From Myxococcota bacterium (GTDB lineage: Bacteria > Myxococcota_A > UBA9160 > PR03), in the NCBI GenBank assembly GCA_030066475.1, contig JASJBO010000179.1, forward strand, positions 1-15,772: a stretch of DNA of 15,772 bases, read 5' to 3'. A program made the position numbers and the translations under genes. The notes beneath the pieces are model-generated. The model saw only the letters and a program-made list of their open reading frames with translations, was not told where the DNA came from and did not search any database. Below are positions 8,961 to 15,772 of this stretch, in pieces (within the stretch, counting starts at the first letter, position 1; the number at the start of each line of letters is the position of its first letter).

Positions 8961-11427
8961 CCCCTCGCTCCGACGAGCGCTCGATCCGCAGCGCGTTCTT
9001 CATGTTGATGTCGCGCTGCGGGAACGGGATGGTGATGCCGGCCTCCGTGAGCGCCTCGTTGATCGCGACGCCGAGGTCGCTGGCCACCGGCATCCAGCCG
9101 CGTTCGCTCTGCGTGAAGGCGCGGAGCTGCAGGTCGTAGTAGCTGTCGCCGAAGCCGATGAACAGCGCCTCGGGAGGCGGATCGTCCAGCACCTCCGGGT
9201 TGGCGCGCGCGACCCCCTCGAGGAGCTCGAGGACCTCCCGCAGCGGGGTCCCGTAGGCAACGCCCACGGGAATGATCACGCGCCGCTTGCGGTCGGAGAG
9301 CGTCCAGTTGATTACCTGCGACGAGAGCAGGTCGCCGTTGGGCACGATCACATCGGCGCCGTCGAAGGTGCGCACGCGGCTGGCGCGGATCCCGATCGTG
9401 GAGATCACGCCGAGCAGGTCGCCGAGCTGCACGCGGTCGCCCACGCGCAGCGGGCGCTCGAACAGCAGGATCGCGCCCGACACGAAGTTGTTCACCACGT
9501 TCTGCAGGCCGAAGCCGATGCCGACGCCGAGCGCGCTGAGCAGCAGCGCGACGCGGTCGAGCGAGAAGCCCAGCAGCGACAGCGCGCCGACGAAGCCGAT
9601 CACCAGGATCACGTAGCGGGTGAAGGTGGCGAGCGCGAAGGGAACGCCCGGGCGCATCGCGAAGCGCGGGAACACCTCGTGGTCGAGCACCAGGCTGACC
9701 AGGCGCGACAGCAGCCAGGCCAGCCAGAGCACCAGCGCGAAGCTCACGACGCCGCCCAGCGAGAGCGCCTCTCCCAGGCTCGCCCCGAGCACCAGCCCGA
9801 GGGCCTCTCGCAACGGGTCCCACAGGGAGATGGCGCGCAGCAGCAGGTAGGACCAGGCGGCGAAGGCGCCCAGCCTCAGGGCGCGGCTCAGCTGGCGCAG
9901 CGCCGAGTCGCGGTGGATCTCGAGCAGGCGGCTGTGGCTGAGCGGGCGCCGCCCGATCGCGGCCTGCGCGATCACCTCGAGCATGCGCGCGGCAGCCAGG
10001 AATCCCAGGCCCATGAGCGAGCCCCAGATCGCCACGACGGCAAGGCGCTCCGCCAGGTTGCTATAACCGATCAGCTCGGCGAGCAGGCCCGCGCCGAACG
10101 AGAGCAGCGCGATCCGCAGCCACGCGTCGAGCAGCCGGAACCAGAGGCTGCTGCGCAGCTCGGGGGGGATCCGGCGCAGCTGCTGGATGCGGCGGAGCCA
10201 CAGGGTGCCGGCGAGTCCGAGGGCGAGCTCGACCACCAGCAGGCCGCGGGTCATCAGGTCGAACCCCGGGAAGGCGATCCGGAACGAGTCGGTGAGGGCG
10301 AGCAGCGCGAGCCCGCTGAGCGGCGGCCGCAGCGCGAGAGGGGCGATCGCGCGAATCACCAGCCACCAGACCGGAACGATCCCCAGGAAGGTCAGGAGCT
10401 GGATGCCCAGCTGGCGATCGGCACGGACGAGCGGCGTCAGCACGAGCCCGATCAGGATGGCGACTGCCCAGGGATGGGCCAGCGCCCGCTCCGGCGTCAC
10501 CCCGACCTCCGAGACGTCCGGAACCTCGCCCACCGTCGCGCGCGCCCGTCGCAGCGCCACCACCAGCACCAGGATCAGGACCAGCTGGAGGATGAGGAGG
10601 TCGACCTCGCGATCGAAGTCGTCGATGAAATCGCTCCCGATCGCGGCGAAGCCCTCGAGACCCGCCGTCACCTCGGCGCGCAGCACGTCGATGCCGAGCT
10701 CGAGCTGCCACAGCGGCGGCGCCTGGCGCTCGAACACGGCGGAGTCGATCTCCGCCTTGGCCTTGCGCACGCGCTCGAGCGCGGCGTCGACCGGATCGCG
10801 CTTGGCGGCCGCGCGGGTCTGGAGCTCGAGCGCGCCGTTGCGGCTCCGGGCGAGGCGCTTCTGCAGCGCCTCCAGCTCGCGCAGCGTCTCGTTGACGAGC
10901 GAGAGCACGCCCGCCGGCGCCTGCGCCGCCCGGGCCGCCGCGCGCGAGCGCCTCCAGAGGTCGATCTGGCCGTCCACCTCGCTCAGCCAGCCGTCGAGCT
11001 GGTCGGCGCGTTCGGTGAGCTGCTCGTCGATGGCGTCGAGGCGCGACGCGACTTCCTTCCAGAGGCCTCGTACGCCCTCGAGGTCGGAGCTCGTGGCGCG
11101 ACGCGCCACCGCCTGCTCGAGACGCTCGCTGGCCCGCTCGATGTCGGCAGCGACCGCGTCGAGCGCCTCGCGGACCTCGTCTCCCACCGCCTCGTCGGTG
11201 CGCCGCTGCTCGATCGCCGACAGCCGGGAGCCGATGTCCTTCGCCCTGCTCGACAGCTCGGTGACGGGAATCTCGGGAGGCGGGGGCGGCGGCGTCTCGG
11301 GGGCCGACGCCGCGGGCCGGGCGCCGGGCGCCTCGGGCTGGGCGCCCGCCGTCGGGATCCCGGCGAGCAGCCAGATCCACGCGACGCCTACCAGCGCCAG
11401 AGCGCGCCGGGCTCTGCGGGGAAGCAT
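8953..11427 (-). CDS. large MscS-family mechanosensitive channel (MscK/YjeP-like)
   Basis: The 824-residue protein opens with a signal peptide (MLPRRARRALALVGVAWIWL, processed near GAQ) and a proline-rich linker with six consecutive prolines near residue 50. A long charged periplasmic segment (about 60-270) looks coiled-coil. Multiple hydrophobic helices fill about 275-640, and the MscS core follows at about 616-800. In the core, the pore-helix region LLLSALGVGIGFGLQNVVNN precedes FVSGAILLFERPLRVGDRV, then VRTFDGADVIVPNGDLLSSQVINW, all diagnostic of MscS beta-domain channels. Large members with a periplasmic N-domain release solutes during hypo-osmotic shock. CGGAGGG lies upstream of the ATG and supports this start. 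It forms an overlapping pair with mltF, linking turgor sensing with wall cleavage by context only. Confidence 0.93.
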   Translation of the reverse strand: MLPRRARRALALVGVAWIWLLAGIPTAGAQPEAPGARPAASAPETPPPPPPEIPVTELSSRAKDIGSRLSAIEQRRTDEAVGDEVREALDAVAADIERASERLEQAVARRATSSDLEGVRGLWKEVASRLDAIDEQLTERADQLDGWLSEVDGQIDLWRRSRAAARAAQAPAGVLSLVNETLRELEALQKRLARSRNGALELQTRAAAKRDPVDAALERVRKAKAEIDSAVFERQAPPLWQLELGIDVLRAEVTAGLEGFAAIGSDFIDDFDREVDLLILQLVLILVLVVALRRARATVGEVPDVSEVGVTPERALAHPWAVAILIGLVLTPLVRADRQLGIQLLTFLGIVPVWWLVIRAIAPLALRPPLSGLALLALTDSFRIAFPGFDLMTRGLLVVELALGLAGTLWLRRIQQLRRIPPELRSSLWFRLLDAWLRIALLSFGAGLLAELIGYSNLAERLAVVAIWGSLMGLGFLAAARMLEVIAQAAIGRRPLSHSRLLEIHRDSALRQLSRALRLGAFAAWSYLLLRAISLWDPLREALGLVLGASLGEALSLGGVVSFALVLWLAWLLSRLVSLVLDHEVFPRFAMRPGVPFALATFTRYVILVIGFVGALSLLGFSLDRVALLLSALGVGIGFGLQNVVNNFVSGAILLFERPLRVGDRVQLGDLLGVISTIGIRASRVRTFDGADVIVPNGDLLSSQVINWTLSDRKRRVIIPVGVAYGTPLREVLELLEGVARANPEVLDDPPPEALFIGFGDSYYDLQLRAFTQSERGWMPVASDLGVAINEALTEAGITIPFPQRDINMKNALRIERSSERGDG

Positions 11428-11450
11428 CTCGAACGCCCTCCGTCCGGGGC

Positions 11451-11456
11451 ATCTTA
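11451..11456 (-). promoter_or_regulatory. candidate -10 for the channel-mltF pair
   Basis: Minus-strand TAAGAT lies 23 bases before the channel ATG, with the ribosome site between them. It matches the -10 consensus at four of six positions. The sequence 16 bases further upstream is TTACGC, a poor -35. Confidence 0.3.
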
Positions 11457-11495
11457 GCGGCGGCCCCCGAGGGCGTAACCTGAGGGCCCGGCCAC

Positions 11496-11516
11496 CCGTC
11501 GTGAAGGTGACGACGG
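11496..11516 (+). promoter_or_regulatory. inverted repeat upstream of the short sigma-like gene
   Basis: CCGTCGT, loop gaaggtg, ACGACGG is a perfect 7-bp inverted repeat ending two bases before the GGAGGAAG ribosome site of the 11529 gene. A weak -10-like TAACCT is at 11476-11481. It could be an operator or a 5'-UTR hairpin affecting ribosome access. Confidence 0.35.
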
Positions 11517-11528
11517 ACGGAGGAAGCC

Positions 11529-11774
11529 ATGCCCGACGGGGTGATCGACGAGCAGCTCGCGCAGGGGGTCGAGGCCGCCTGGCACCTCTTCCTCGACCAC
11601 GTGGAGCCGCTGCGGCCCGAGCTGTTCGAGGAGCAGGACGGGCGCGTGGCGCGCATCTTCGACTACTGCTTCTGCCCCGACCTGGTGGGCTGGGTGGCGG
11701 GCGAGCTGGGGCTGCGGTTCCGCGCGGTGGGGTATCGCTTTCGGCCGCGGGTCTTCGAGCGGGCGGGCTCGTAG
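11529..11774 (+). CDS. 81-residue protein resembling a sigma factor with its middle deleted
   Basis: The ORF is well formed: ATG with GGAGGAAG upstream, and a typical high-GC codon pattern. The N-terminal part, VEAAWHLFLDHVEPLRPELF, resembles the first helix of certain long ECF-type sigma factors, which continue YRYCRxLT...WDAEDLVQD. The following part, DGRVARIFDYCFCPDLVGWV, and the ending LGLRFRAVGYRF resemble the extreme C-terminus of the same proteins, after their SnoaL-like tail. Here the two ends are joined directly after LRPELF. The sigma-2 and sigma-4 DNA-binding regions, roughly 200 or more residues, would be absent. This comparison is from memory of the family, not a search. If correct, it is an in-frame internal-deletion derivative that cannot act as a sigma factor. 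Otherwise it is a small protein of unknown function. The next gene follows 63 bases later. Confidence 0.6.
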   Translation: MPDGVIDEQLAQGVEAAWHLFLDHVEPLRPELFEEQDGRVARIFDYCFCPDLVGWVAGELGLRFRAVGYRFRPRVFERAGS

Positions 11775-11824
11775 CCGTGGCGCAAGTGCTTGCCGGCGGC
11801 CGCAGCCCAAGGGCTTCGGCCGGC

Positions 11825-11830
11825 TATCCT
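11825..11830 (+). promoter_or_regulatory. candidate -10 box for a leaderless phosphotransferase mRNA
   Basis: TATCCT is followed by exactly seven bases and then ATG 11838, so transcription would begin at or next to the start codon. No Shine-Dalgarno sequence lies between the box and the ATG, and no good -35 is visible. Confidence 0.35.
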
Positions 11831-11837
11831 CCCGCCG

Positions 11838-12917
11838 ATGCCGGCACCGCGCGGTCGCGACTACGAGCTCACCCGCAAGCGCCTCACCGAGTGGCTCGCG
11901 ACGAAGCTCCCCGAGGCCAGCGATCTGAGCGTGTCGCCGCTCTCGGGCCCGGACGCCACCGGCTTCTCGAGCGACACGCTGCTGTTCGACCTCGACTACC
12001 AGCAGGGCGGGCGCGCGGAGCAGCTCCCACTCGTGTGCCGGCTCGAGCCGACCGGCTTCGGCGTGTTCCCCGAGTACGACGTCGGGCTGCAGTACCGCAT
12101 CCTCTCGATCCTCGGGTCCACCGACGTGCCGGTGCCGCGCACCTGGTGGTCGGAGCCGAGTGACGCGGTGCTGGGCGCACCGTTCTACCTGATGGAGCGG
12201 GTGGAGGGGCGCATCCCCGGCGACCGGCCGCCCTACCACCAGGACGGCTGGATGACCGAGATCGAGCCCGCGGAGCAGGCCGCGATCTGGTGGAGCGGTC
12301 TCGAGACGCTGGCCCGCATCCACCGCGTCGACTGGCGCGCGCGCGGTCTGGAGTTCCTCGCGTCGCGACACCCGGGGCGGGATGCGCTGGCGCGGCAGCT
12401 CGCGGAGTGGCGCGCCTATCTGGAGTGGGCCGCCCGGGGCCGGCCCCAGCCGACCTGCGACGCGGCCATGGCGTGGCTCGAGGCGAACCGGCCCGACGCG
12501 CCCGGGGACGTGAGTCTGTGTTGGGGCGACTCGCGGATCGGCAACATGATCTTCCGGGACGGGCAGTGCCGCGCCGTGCTCGACTGGGAGATGGCGACGC
12601 TGGCGCCCCCCGAGCTGGACCTGGGCTGGTACCTGTTCATGGACCGGCACCACAGCGAGGGCATCGGGGCCGAGCGCCTGCCCGGCTTCCCGAGCCGCGA
12701 GGAGAGCGTCGCGCGCTACGAGACCTGGACCGGCCGGCGGGTTGCCGACCTGGAGTTCTACGAGGTGTTCGCCGGACTGCGCTTCGCGGCGATCATGTGC
12801 CGGCTGGCGCAACAGATGGTTCACTATGAGGTGCTGCCTGCCGATTCGGCATTCGAGCGGGACAACCCGGCCACGCACCTGCTGGCTCGCATCCTGAAGC
12901 TGCCGGCCCCGAGCTGA
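11838..12917 (+). CDS. aminoglycoside-phosphotransferase-fold kinase (ACAD10/11-like)
   Basis: The 359-residue protein has the APH/choline-kinase fold. FYLMERVEGRIPGDRPPY matches the hinge and substrate-lip region. The catalytic loop CWGDSRIGNMIF has the Brenner-type Asp and downstream Asn, with Trp where many members have His. VLDWEMATLAPPELDLGWYL supplies the metal-binding Asp. In bacteria this subfamily is usually found near acyl-CoA metabolism genes and may phosphorylate hydroxyacyl substrates. Nothing in this window confirms a substrate, and antibiotic resistance should not be assumed. ATG 11838 is preferred over an in-frame upstream start at 11790 because the extra 16 residues are Ala/Pro-rich and unlike the family, and a -10 lies just upstream. 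Confidence 0.88.
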   Translation: MPAPRGRDYELTRKRLTEWLATKLPEASDLSVSPLSGPDATGFSSDTLLFDLDYQQGGRAEQLPLVCRLEPTGFGVFPEYDVGLQYRILSILGSTDVPVPRTWWSEPSDAVLGAPFYLMERVEGRIPGDRPPYHQDGWMTEIEPAEQAAIWWSGLETLARIHRVDWRARGLEFLASRHPGRDALARQLAEWRAYLEWAARGRPQPTCDAAMAWLEANRPDAPGDVSLCWGDSRIGNMIFRDGQCRAVLDWEMATLAPPELDLGWYLFMDRHHSEGIGAERLPGFPSREESVARYETWTGRRVADLEFYEVFAGLRFAAIMCRLAQQMVHYEVLPADSAFERDNPATHLLARILKLPAPS

Positions 12918-12947
12918 GCCTCCCCGTGGGTGGGGCGGCCGGGGTGG

Positions 12948-12953
12948 TATAAT
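12948..12953 (+). promoter_or_regulatory. perfect TATAAT -10 box of the large lipoprotein gene
   Basis: TATAAT stands out in very GC-rich DNA, 30 bases after the phosphotransferase stop and 26 bases before ATG 12980. The expected start would be near 12960, giving a roughly 20-base 5' UTR. No -35 resembling TTGACA lies 16-18 bases upstream, so an activator or another sigma factor may be involved. Confidence 0.55.
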
Positions 12954-12979
12954 CCCGCGACTCGATTCCGGGGTTCACG

Positions 12980-15586
12980 ATGCTGCGAGGCGCCTTCCGG
13001 CGCGGCCGCAGGGGCCGGTCGCGCCTCCTGCTGATCGCTCTCTCGCTGGGACTGATGGGTGTCGGGTCGTGCGGCCCGGCGCGGATCTCGTTCGGCATCC
13101 CGACGCCTGCCGGGCTGCTGCCGGTTCGGATCCTGCTCGAGTCGGGCGTCGACCCCACGCAGGTCACCGTGACGCTCGACGGCGCCGACGTGACCGCCGC
13201 CTTCGCGGCCGAGCCGGGCGTTCTCGCCGGCGCGCTGCCGCTGCCTGCGCCCGGCCCGCACCACCTGGCGGTGACGCGGCTGCTGCCGATGTTCGGCATC
13301 CCGCTCACGGTCGGGCGCTCGTTCGAGTCGCCGGCCCCCGTGCCGGCGGTGCTCCGCGTCGACCCGCCGCTCGAGACCGGCCCGCTGCCGCGCTCGGCCT
13401 GGCTTCGCTTCACGCTCGACGGCGGCGCCGACGAGACGCAGACCCGGAGCTGGGGCTTCGGGGTCGAGTGCGACGGCGCGCGGGTGCCGCGGCGCGCGAG
13501 CGTCGCCTCGGACGGCACCGTGGTCGTGAATCCGCGGCCCGAGCTGCCCGCCGGCGCGAGCTGCCGGGTGGCCTGGCGCGCCGCCGACGGCAGCGTGGAC
13601 GGCGTCGCGTTCGAGGTGGCCGCCGACGCGGCCGGAGCCGCCGCCGAGGCGATCTACGACCGCAGCGCGCCCGAGAACCTGGCGCCCTTCCCCGACGACT
13701 TCTTCCTGCGCGAGGACTCCGCCAGCGGCGAGCGCGCGATCGACATCCCGCCCCCCGACTTCGCCGACGCCTTCCAGAACCAGACCTTCCGGGCCCTGGC
13801 CAACCCGATCCAGGGCATCGATGGCTGGAGCCGCCAGCCGCCGATCATCGTCACCTTCTCCCACGAGCTGGCGCCCGAGGCCGTGCCCGCCGACGCCTTC
13901 GCCGCGGCGGACCCGTTCGCACCGATCTCGCTGATCGACATCGATCCCGACAGCCCGGAGCGGGGCCGGCGCATCCCGTACCGCATGCTGGTGCGCAGCG
14001 ACGCGGCGCCGGACGGCAGCACCGACCACGCCGCGCTGATCTTCCCCACCATCGACCTGCGCGAGCGCAACCAGTACGCGCTGGTGGTGACGCGGCGCGC
14101 CTTCGCGGCCGGCGAGCCGGGGCGTCCGTTCGGGCCGTCTCCGTTCTGGGCCCGGGTGGCGGGCCCGCCGCTGCCGGGCGAGGCGGCCGCGGTGACGCAG
14201 GCGCGCGAGTCGATCCTGCCGACGCTGGCCGCGCTCGAGGCGCTGCCGGAGCTGCCGATCCCCGTGGAGGACGTCGCGCTCGCCATCGGGATCCGCACCC
14301 GCACGCACCCCTCGGTGGACGACCTGGTGGAGATCAAGCGGCTGGCACTCGCCGCCGATCCGCCGGAGCTGATCCTGCCCGACATCGAAGACGACCCGTG
14401 TCCGGACCCCGACGCGTTCTGCATCGCGGTCGATCCCGACCGCGCGCTGGAGGTGCGGGGGCGCTTGGCGCTGCCGAACTTCCGCAGCCCGGGGCTCAAC
14501 CTGTTCGAGCGCGACCCGGCAACGGGCCTGCCGGTCCAGACGGGCACGAGCGAGGTCCCCTTCGTGATGACGCTGCCGGTGGAGGCGCTCGAGGGCCCGG
14601 TGATCCCGATCATGTACCAGCACGGCAACCCGGGCACGCCGCGCGAGCTGCTCGCGGAGTTCACCAATGGGCACCTCGACGATGCGGGCTTCGCGCTGAT
14701 GGGCATCCAGGACACGCTCAACCGCGAGGTCGGCATGGACATCGACCTGCAGGTGCAGGTGATCTTCTTCTTCGCCGTGCAGGCGGCGCAGCTCCCGGAC
14801 TACTGGAAGCAGACCGGCGCCGACATGATCCACTTCCTGCGCGCCATCGAGGGGATGGGCGACCTCGACCTGATGCACGAGGGGCCGGACGGTCTGCCTG
14901 CGATCGGACCGGACGGGATCCCGGAGATCGACCCGTCCACGATCCTGTACAAGGGCATCAGCGAGGGCGGCAACAACGCCGAGCGCTTCCTGCCGTTCGC
15001 CCCCGAGCTGCTGGCCGCCGTGCCGACGGTGGGCGGCGCGCGGCTGGCCGAGACGCTGATCCACCAGGCCGCCGACGACATCCTGGCGCAGATCGGGTTC
15101 TTCCTGCCGCAGATCCGGCCGGCCGAGCTGTGGGTGGGGATGTCGCTGTTCCAGGCCGGCTTCGACCCCCAGGACGGGCACACCTACCTGCGCCACCTGT
15201 ACCGCGAGCCGCTCACGCCGTTCCCCGGCTCCAGCGACACGGTGCCCCCGCACACGCTGTGGACCGAGGGCGTCGGCGACTCGCTGGTGCCGAACAACGC
15301 GAGCCGCGCCATGGCCCTCGAGCTGGGGATTCCGCACGTGGGTCCGGTGCAGGAGCCGGTTCCCGGGCTCGAGGTCGTGGCGCCGCCGCTCGCCGGGAAC
15401 CTGCCCGGCGGCATCACGGCAGGCTTCGTGCAGTTCGACCCCGCCACCACGCAGAGCTGCATCGACCGCCCGCAGCCCGAGGGCCACTACTGCCCGCAGA
15501 CCGCGCCCGAGGCGCAGGCGCAACGCCTGCACTTCCTCGAGAGTGCACTGACCGGCGCACCCGAGATCGTCGACCCGTTCTTGTAG
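12980..15586 (+). CDS. large secreted lipoprotein with C-terminal alpha/beta-hydrolase domain
   Basis: The 868-residue product has an arginine-rich start, a hydrophobic core and the lipobox VGSC, with Cys31 as the likely lipidation site. Residues of about 40-230 look like beta-rich Ig-type modules. About 245-370 resemble SbsA-type Ig-like segments (PPIIVTFSHELAPEAVPADAF, then LIDIDPDSPERGRRIPY). A C-terminal hydrolase-like region begins near VIPIMYQHGNPGTP. The nucleophile motif GISEGG puts Ser at 661, GVGDSLVP offers an acid at Asp767 and PEGHYC offers His836. Order and spacing fit an esterase/lipase triad, but the triad is predicted and the substrate is unknown. It is probably surface-exposed or periplasmic. 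The gene has its own -10 at 12948 and ends exactly at a tandem repeat array that shares the last base of its TAG stop. Confidence 0.8.
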   Translation: MLRGAFRRGRRGRSRLLLIALSLGLMGVGSCGPARISFGIPTPAGLLPVRILLESGVDPTQVTVTLDGADVTAAFAAEPGVLAGALPLPAPGPHHLAVTRLLPMFGIPLTVGRSFESPAPVPAVLRVDPPLETGPLPRSAWLRFTLDGGADETQTRSWGFGVECDGARVPRRASVASDGTVVVNPRPELPAGASCRVAWRAADGSVDGVAFEVAADAAGAAAEAIYDRSAPENLAPFPDDFFLREDSASGERAIDIPPPDFADAFQNQTFRALANPIQGIDGWSRQPPIIVTFSHELAPEAVPADAFAAADPFAPISLIDIDPDSPERGRRIPYRMLVRSDAAPDGSTDHAALIFPTIDLRERNQYALVVTRRAFAAGEPGRPFGPSPFWARVAGPPLPGEAAAVTQARESILPTLAALEALPELPIPVEDVALAIGIRTRTHPSVDDLVEIKRLALAADPPELILPDIEDDPCPDPDAFCIAVDPDRALEVRGRLALPNFRSPGLNLFERDPATGLPVQTGTSEVPFVMTLPVEALEGPVIPIMYQHGNPGTPRELLAEFTNGHLDDAGFALMGIQDTLNREVGMDIDLQVQVIFFFAVQAAQLPDYWKQTGADMIHFLRAIEGMGDLDLMHEGPDGLPAIGPDGIPEIDPSTILYKGISEGGNNAERFLPFAPELLAAVPTVGGARLAETLIHQAADDILAQIGFFLPQIRPAELWVGMSLFQAGFDPQDGHTYLRHLYREPLTPFPGSSDTVPPHTLWTEGVGDSLVPNNASRAMALELGIPHVGPVQEPVPGLEVVAPPLAGNLPGGITAGFVQFDPATTQSCIDRPQPEGHYCPQTAPEAQAQRLHFLESALTGAPEIVDPFL

Positions 15587-15772
15587 GACTTCGCTCGGCT
15601 TCGCCTCGCTGCGCGCGCCTGCGGCGCTTGCGGGGTGCCCGCGTAGGGACTTGGGTGCTGGGCGGAGGCGGCTTGGTGGACTTCGCTCGGCTTCGCCTCG
15701 CTGCGCGCGCCTGCGGCGCTTGCGGGGTGCCCGCGTAGGGACTTGGGTGCTGGGCGGAGGCGGCTTGGTGGA
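15586..15772 (+). repeat. tandem structured repeat, version B (two full copies, third begins at edge)
   Basis: Units at 15586-15677 and 15678-15769 are 92 bp each and identical to one another. The next copy starts at 15770, so the array continues beyond the window. The unit matches version A except for a few changes. In the first hairpin GCC-tgc-GGC becomes GGC-ttc-GCC, which keeps pairing. The second (GCGCC-tgc-GGCGC) and third (GCGGG-gtg-CCCGC then GTAG) hairpins are unchanged. The array begins in the last base of the hydrolase stop codon and has the same orientation as the gene. Confidence 0.88.

Noticed and set aside
8725..11457. A 910-codon plus-strand open frame opposite the channel gene
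   Set aside because: It is the antisense shadow of the MscS-family gene; its Arg/Gln/His/Glu-rich translation has no domain motif, while the minus frame has clear family blocks.
11838..12917. Antibiotic-resistance aminoglycoside phosphotransferase
   Set aside because: The motif variants (CWGDSRIGNMIF, VLDWEMATLAPPELDLGW) match the ACAD10-like metabolic group and not known resistance enzymes.
12824..15532. A 902-codon minus-strand open frame opposite the large lipoprotein gene
   Set aside because: The translation is Arg/His/Gly-rich with no recognisable motif. It results from the high GC content in the opposite frame, whereas the plus frame has a signal peptide, lipobox and GxSxG.
15586..15772. 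Tandem direct repeats considered as a CRISPR array
   Set aside because: The whole 92-bp period is repeated with no variable spacers, and no cas gene is nearby.

Overview
The window is about 15.8 kb of very GC-rich DNA. It is dense with ordinary chromosomal genes of a Gram-negative bacterium: four proteins carry lipoprotein signal peptides, one is a periplasmic murein transglycosylase, and one is an MscK-like envelope channel. The GC content, the actinobacterial-type LeuA, the phosphotransferase of the ACAD10-like group and the large secreted hydrolase-like lipoprotein fit a Myxococcota/Desulfobacterota-type (deltaproteobacterial-like) organism. That placement is inference, because no rRNA or other marker gene is present.

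Layout. Positions 1-458 (minus) hold a 5'-truncated group II intron reverse transcriptase fused to the 3' end of leuA (454-2151, minus). Upstream of leuA lies a leader peptide with 8 leucines in 25 residues and a set of mutually exclusive hairpins, which together look like a complete leucine attenuator (2227-2408). Next comes a FG-GAP/VCBS lipoprotein on the minus strand that appears to start at a rare ATT codon. It is divergent from a fatty-acid desaturase (3839-4777, plus), with a pair of identical 9-bp boxes between them. A RAYT/Y1 transposase (4869-5573, minus) follows, then a SnoaL/DUF4440-like lipoprotein and a tandem universal stress protein (both plus). A minus-strand pair of overlapping genes encodes an MscS-family channel and MltF. 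On the plus strand are a short protein that looks like an internally deleted sigma factor, an APH-type phosphotransferase and an 868-residue alpha/beta-hydrolase-like lipoprotein that runs nearly to the right edge.

Two loci, 7286-7426 and 15586-15772, carry tandem copies of a roughly 92-bp repeat. Each array begins exactly at, or one base after, the stop codon of the upstream gene, in the same orientation. The two versions of the unit differ by a compensatory base-pair change in a small hairpin. With a RAYT transposase in the same window, these are good candidates for a REP-like family in this genome.

The most notable signals are the leuA attenuator, the stop-codon-adjacent structured repeat, the sigma-factor deletion derivative, the leuA/RT junction and the possible ATT start. 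No tRNA, rRNA, CRISPR array or phage gene was seen. No gene-free stretch exceeds about 300 bases. The 91-base gap between the convergent desaturase and transposase (4778-4868) holds only short GC-rich inverted repeats and two GTAG tetranucleotides.
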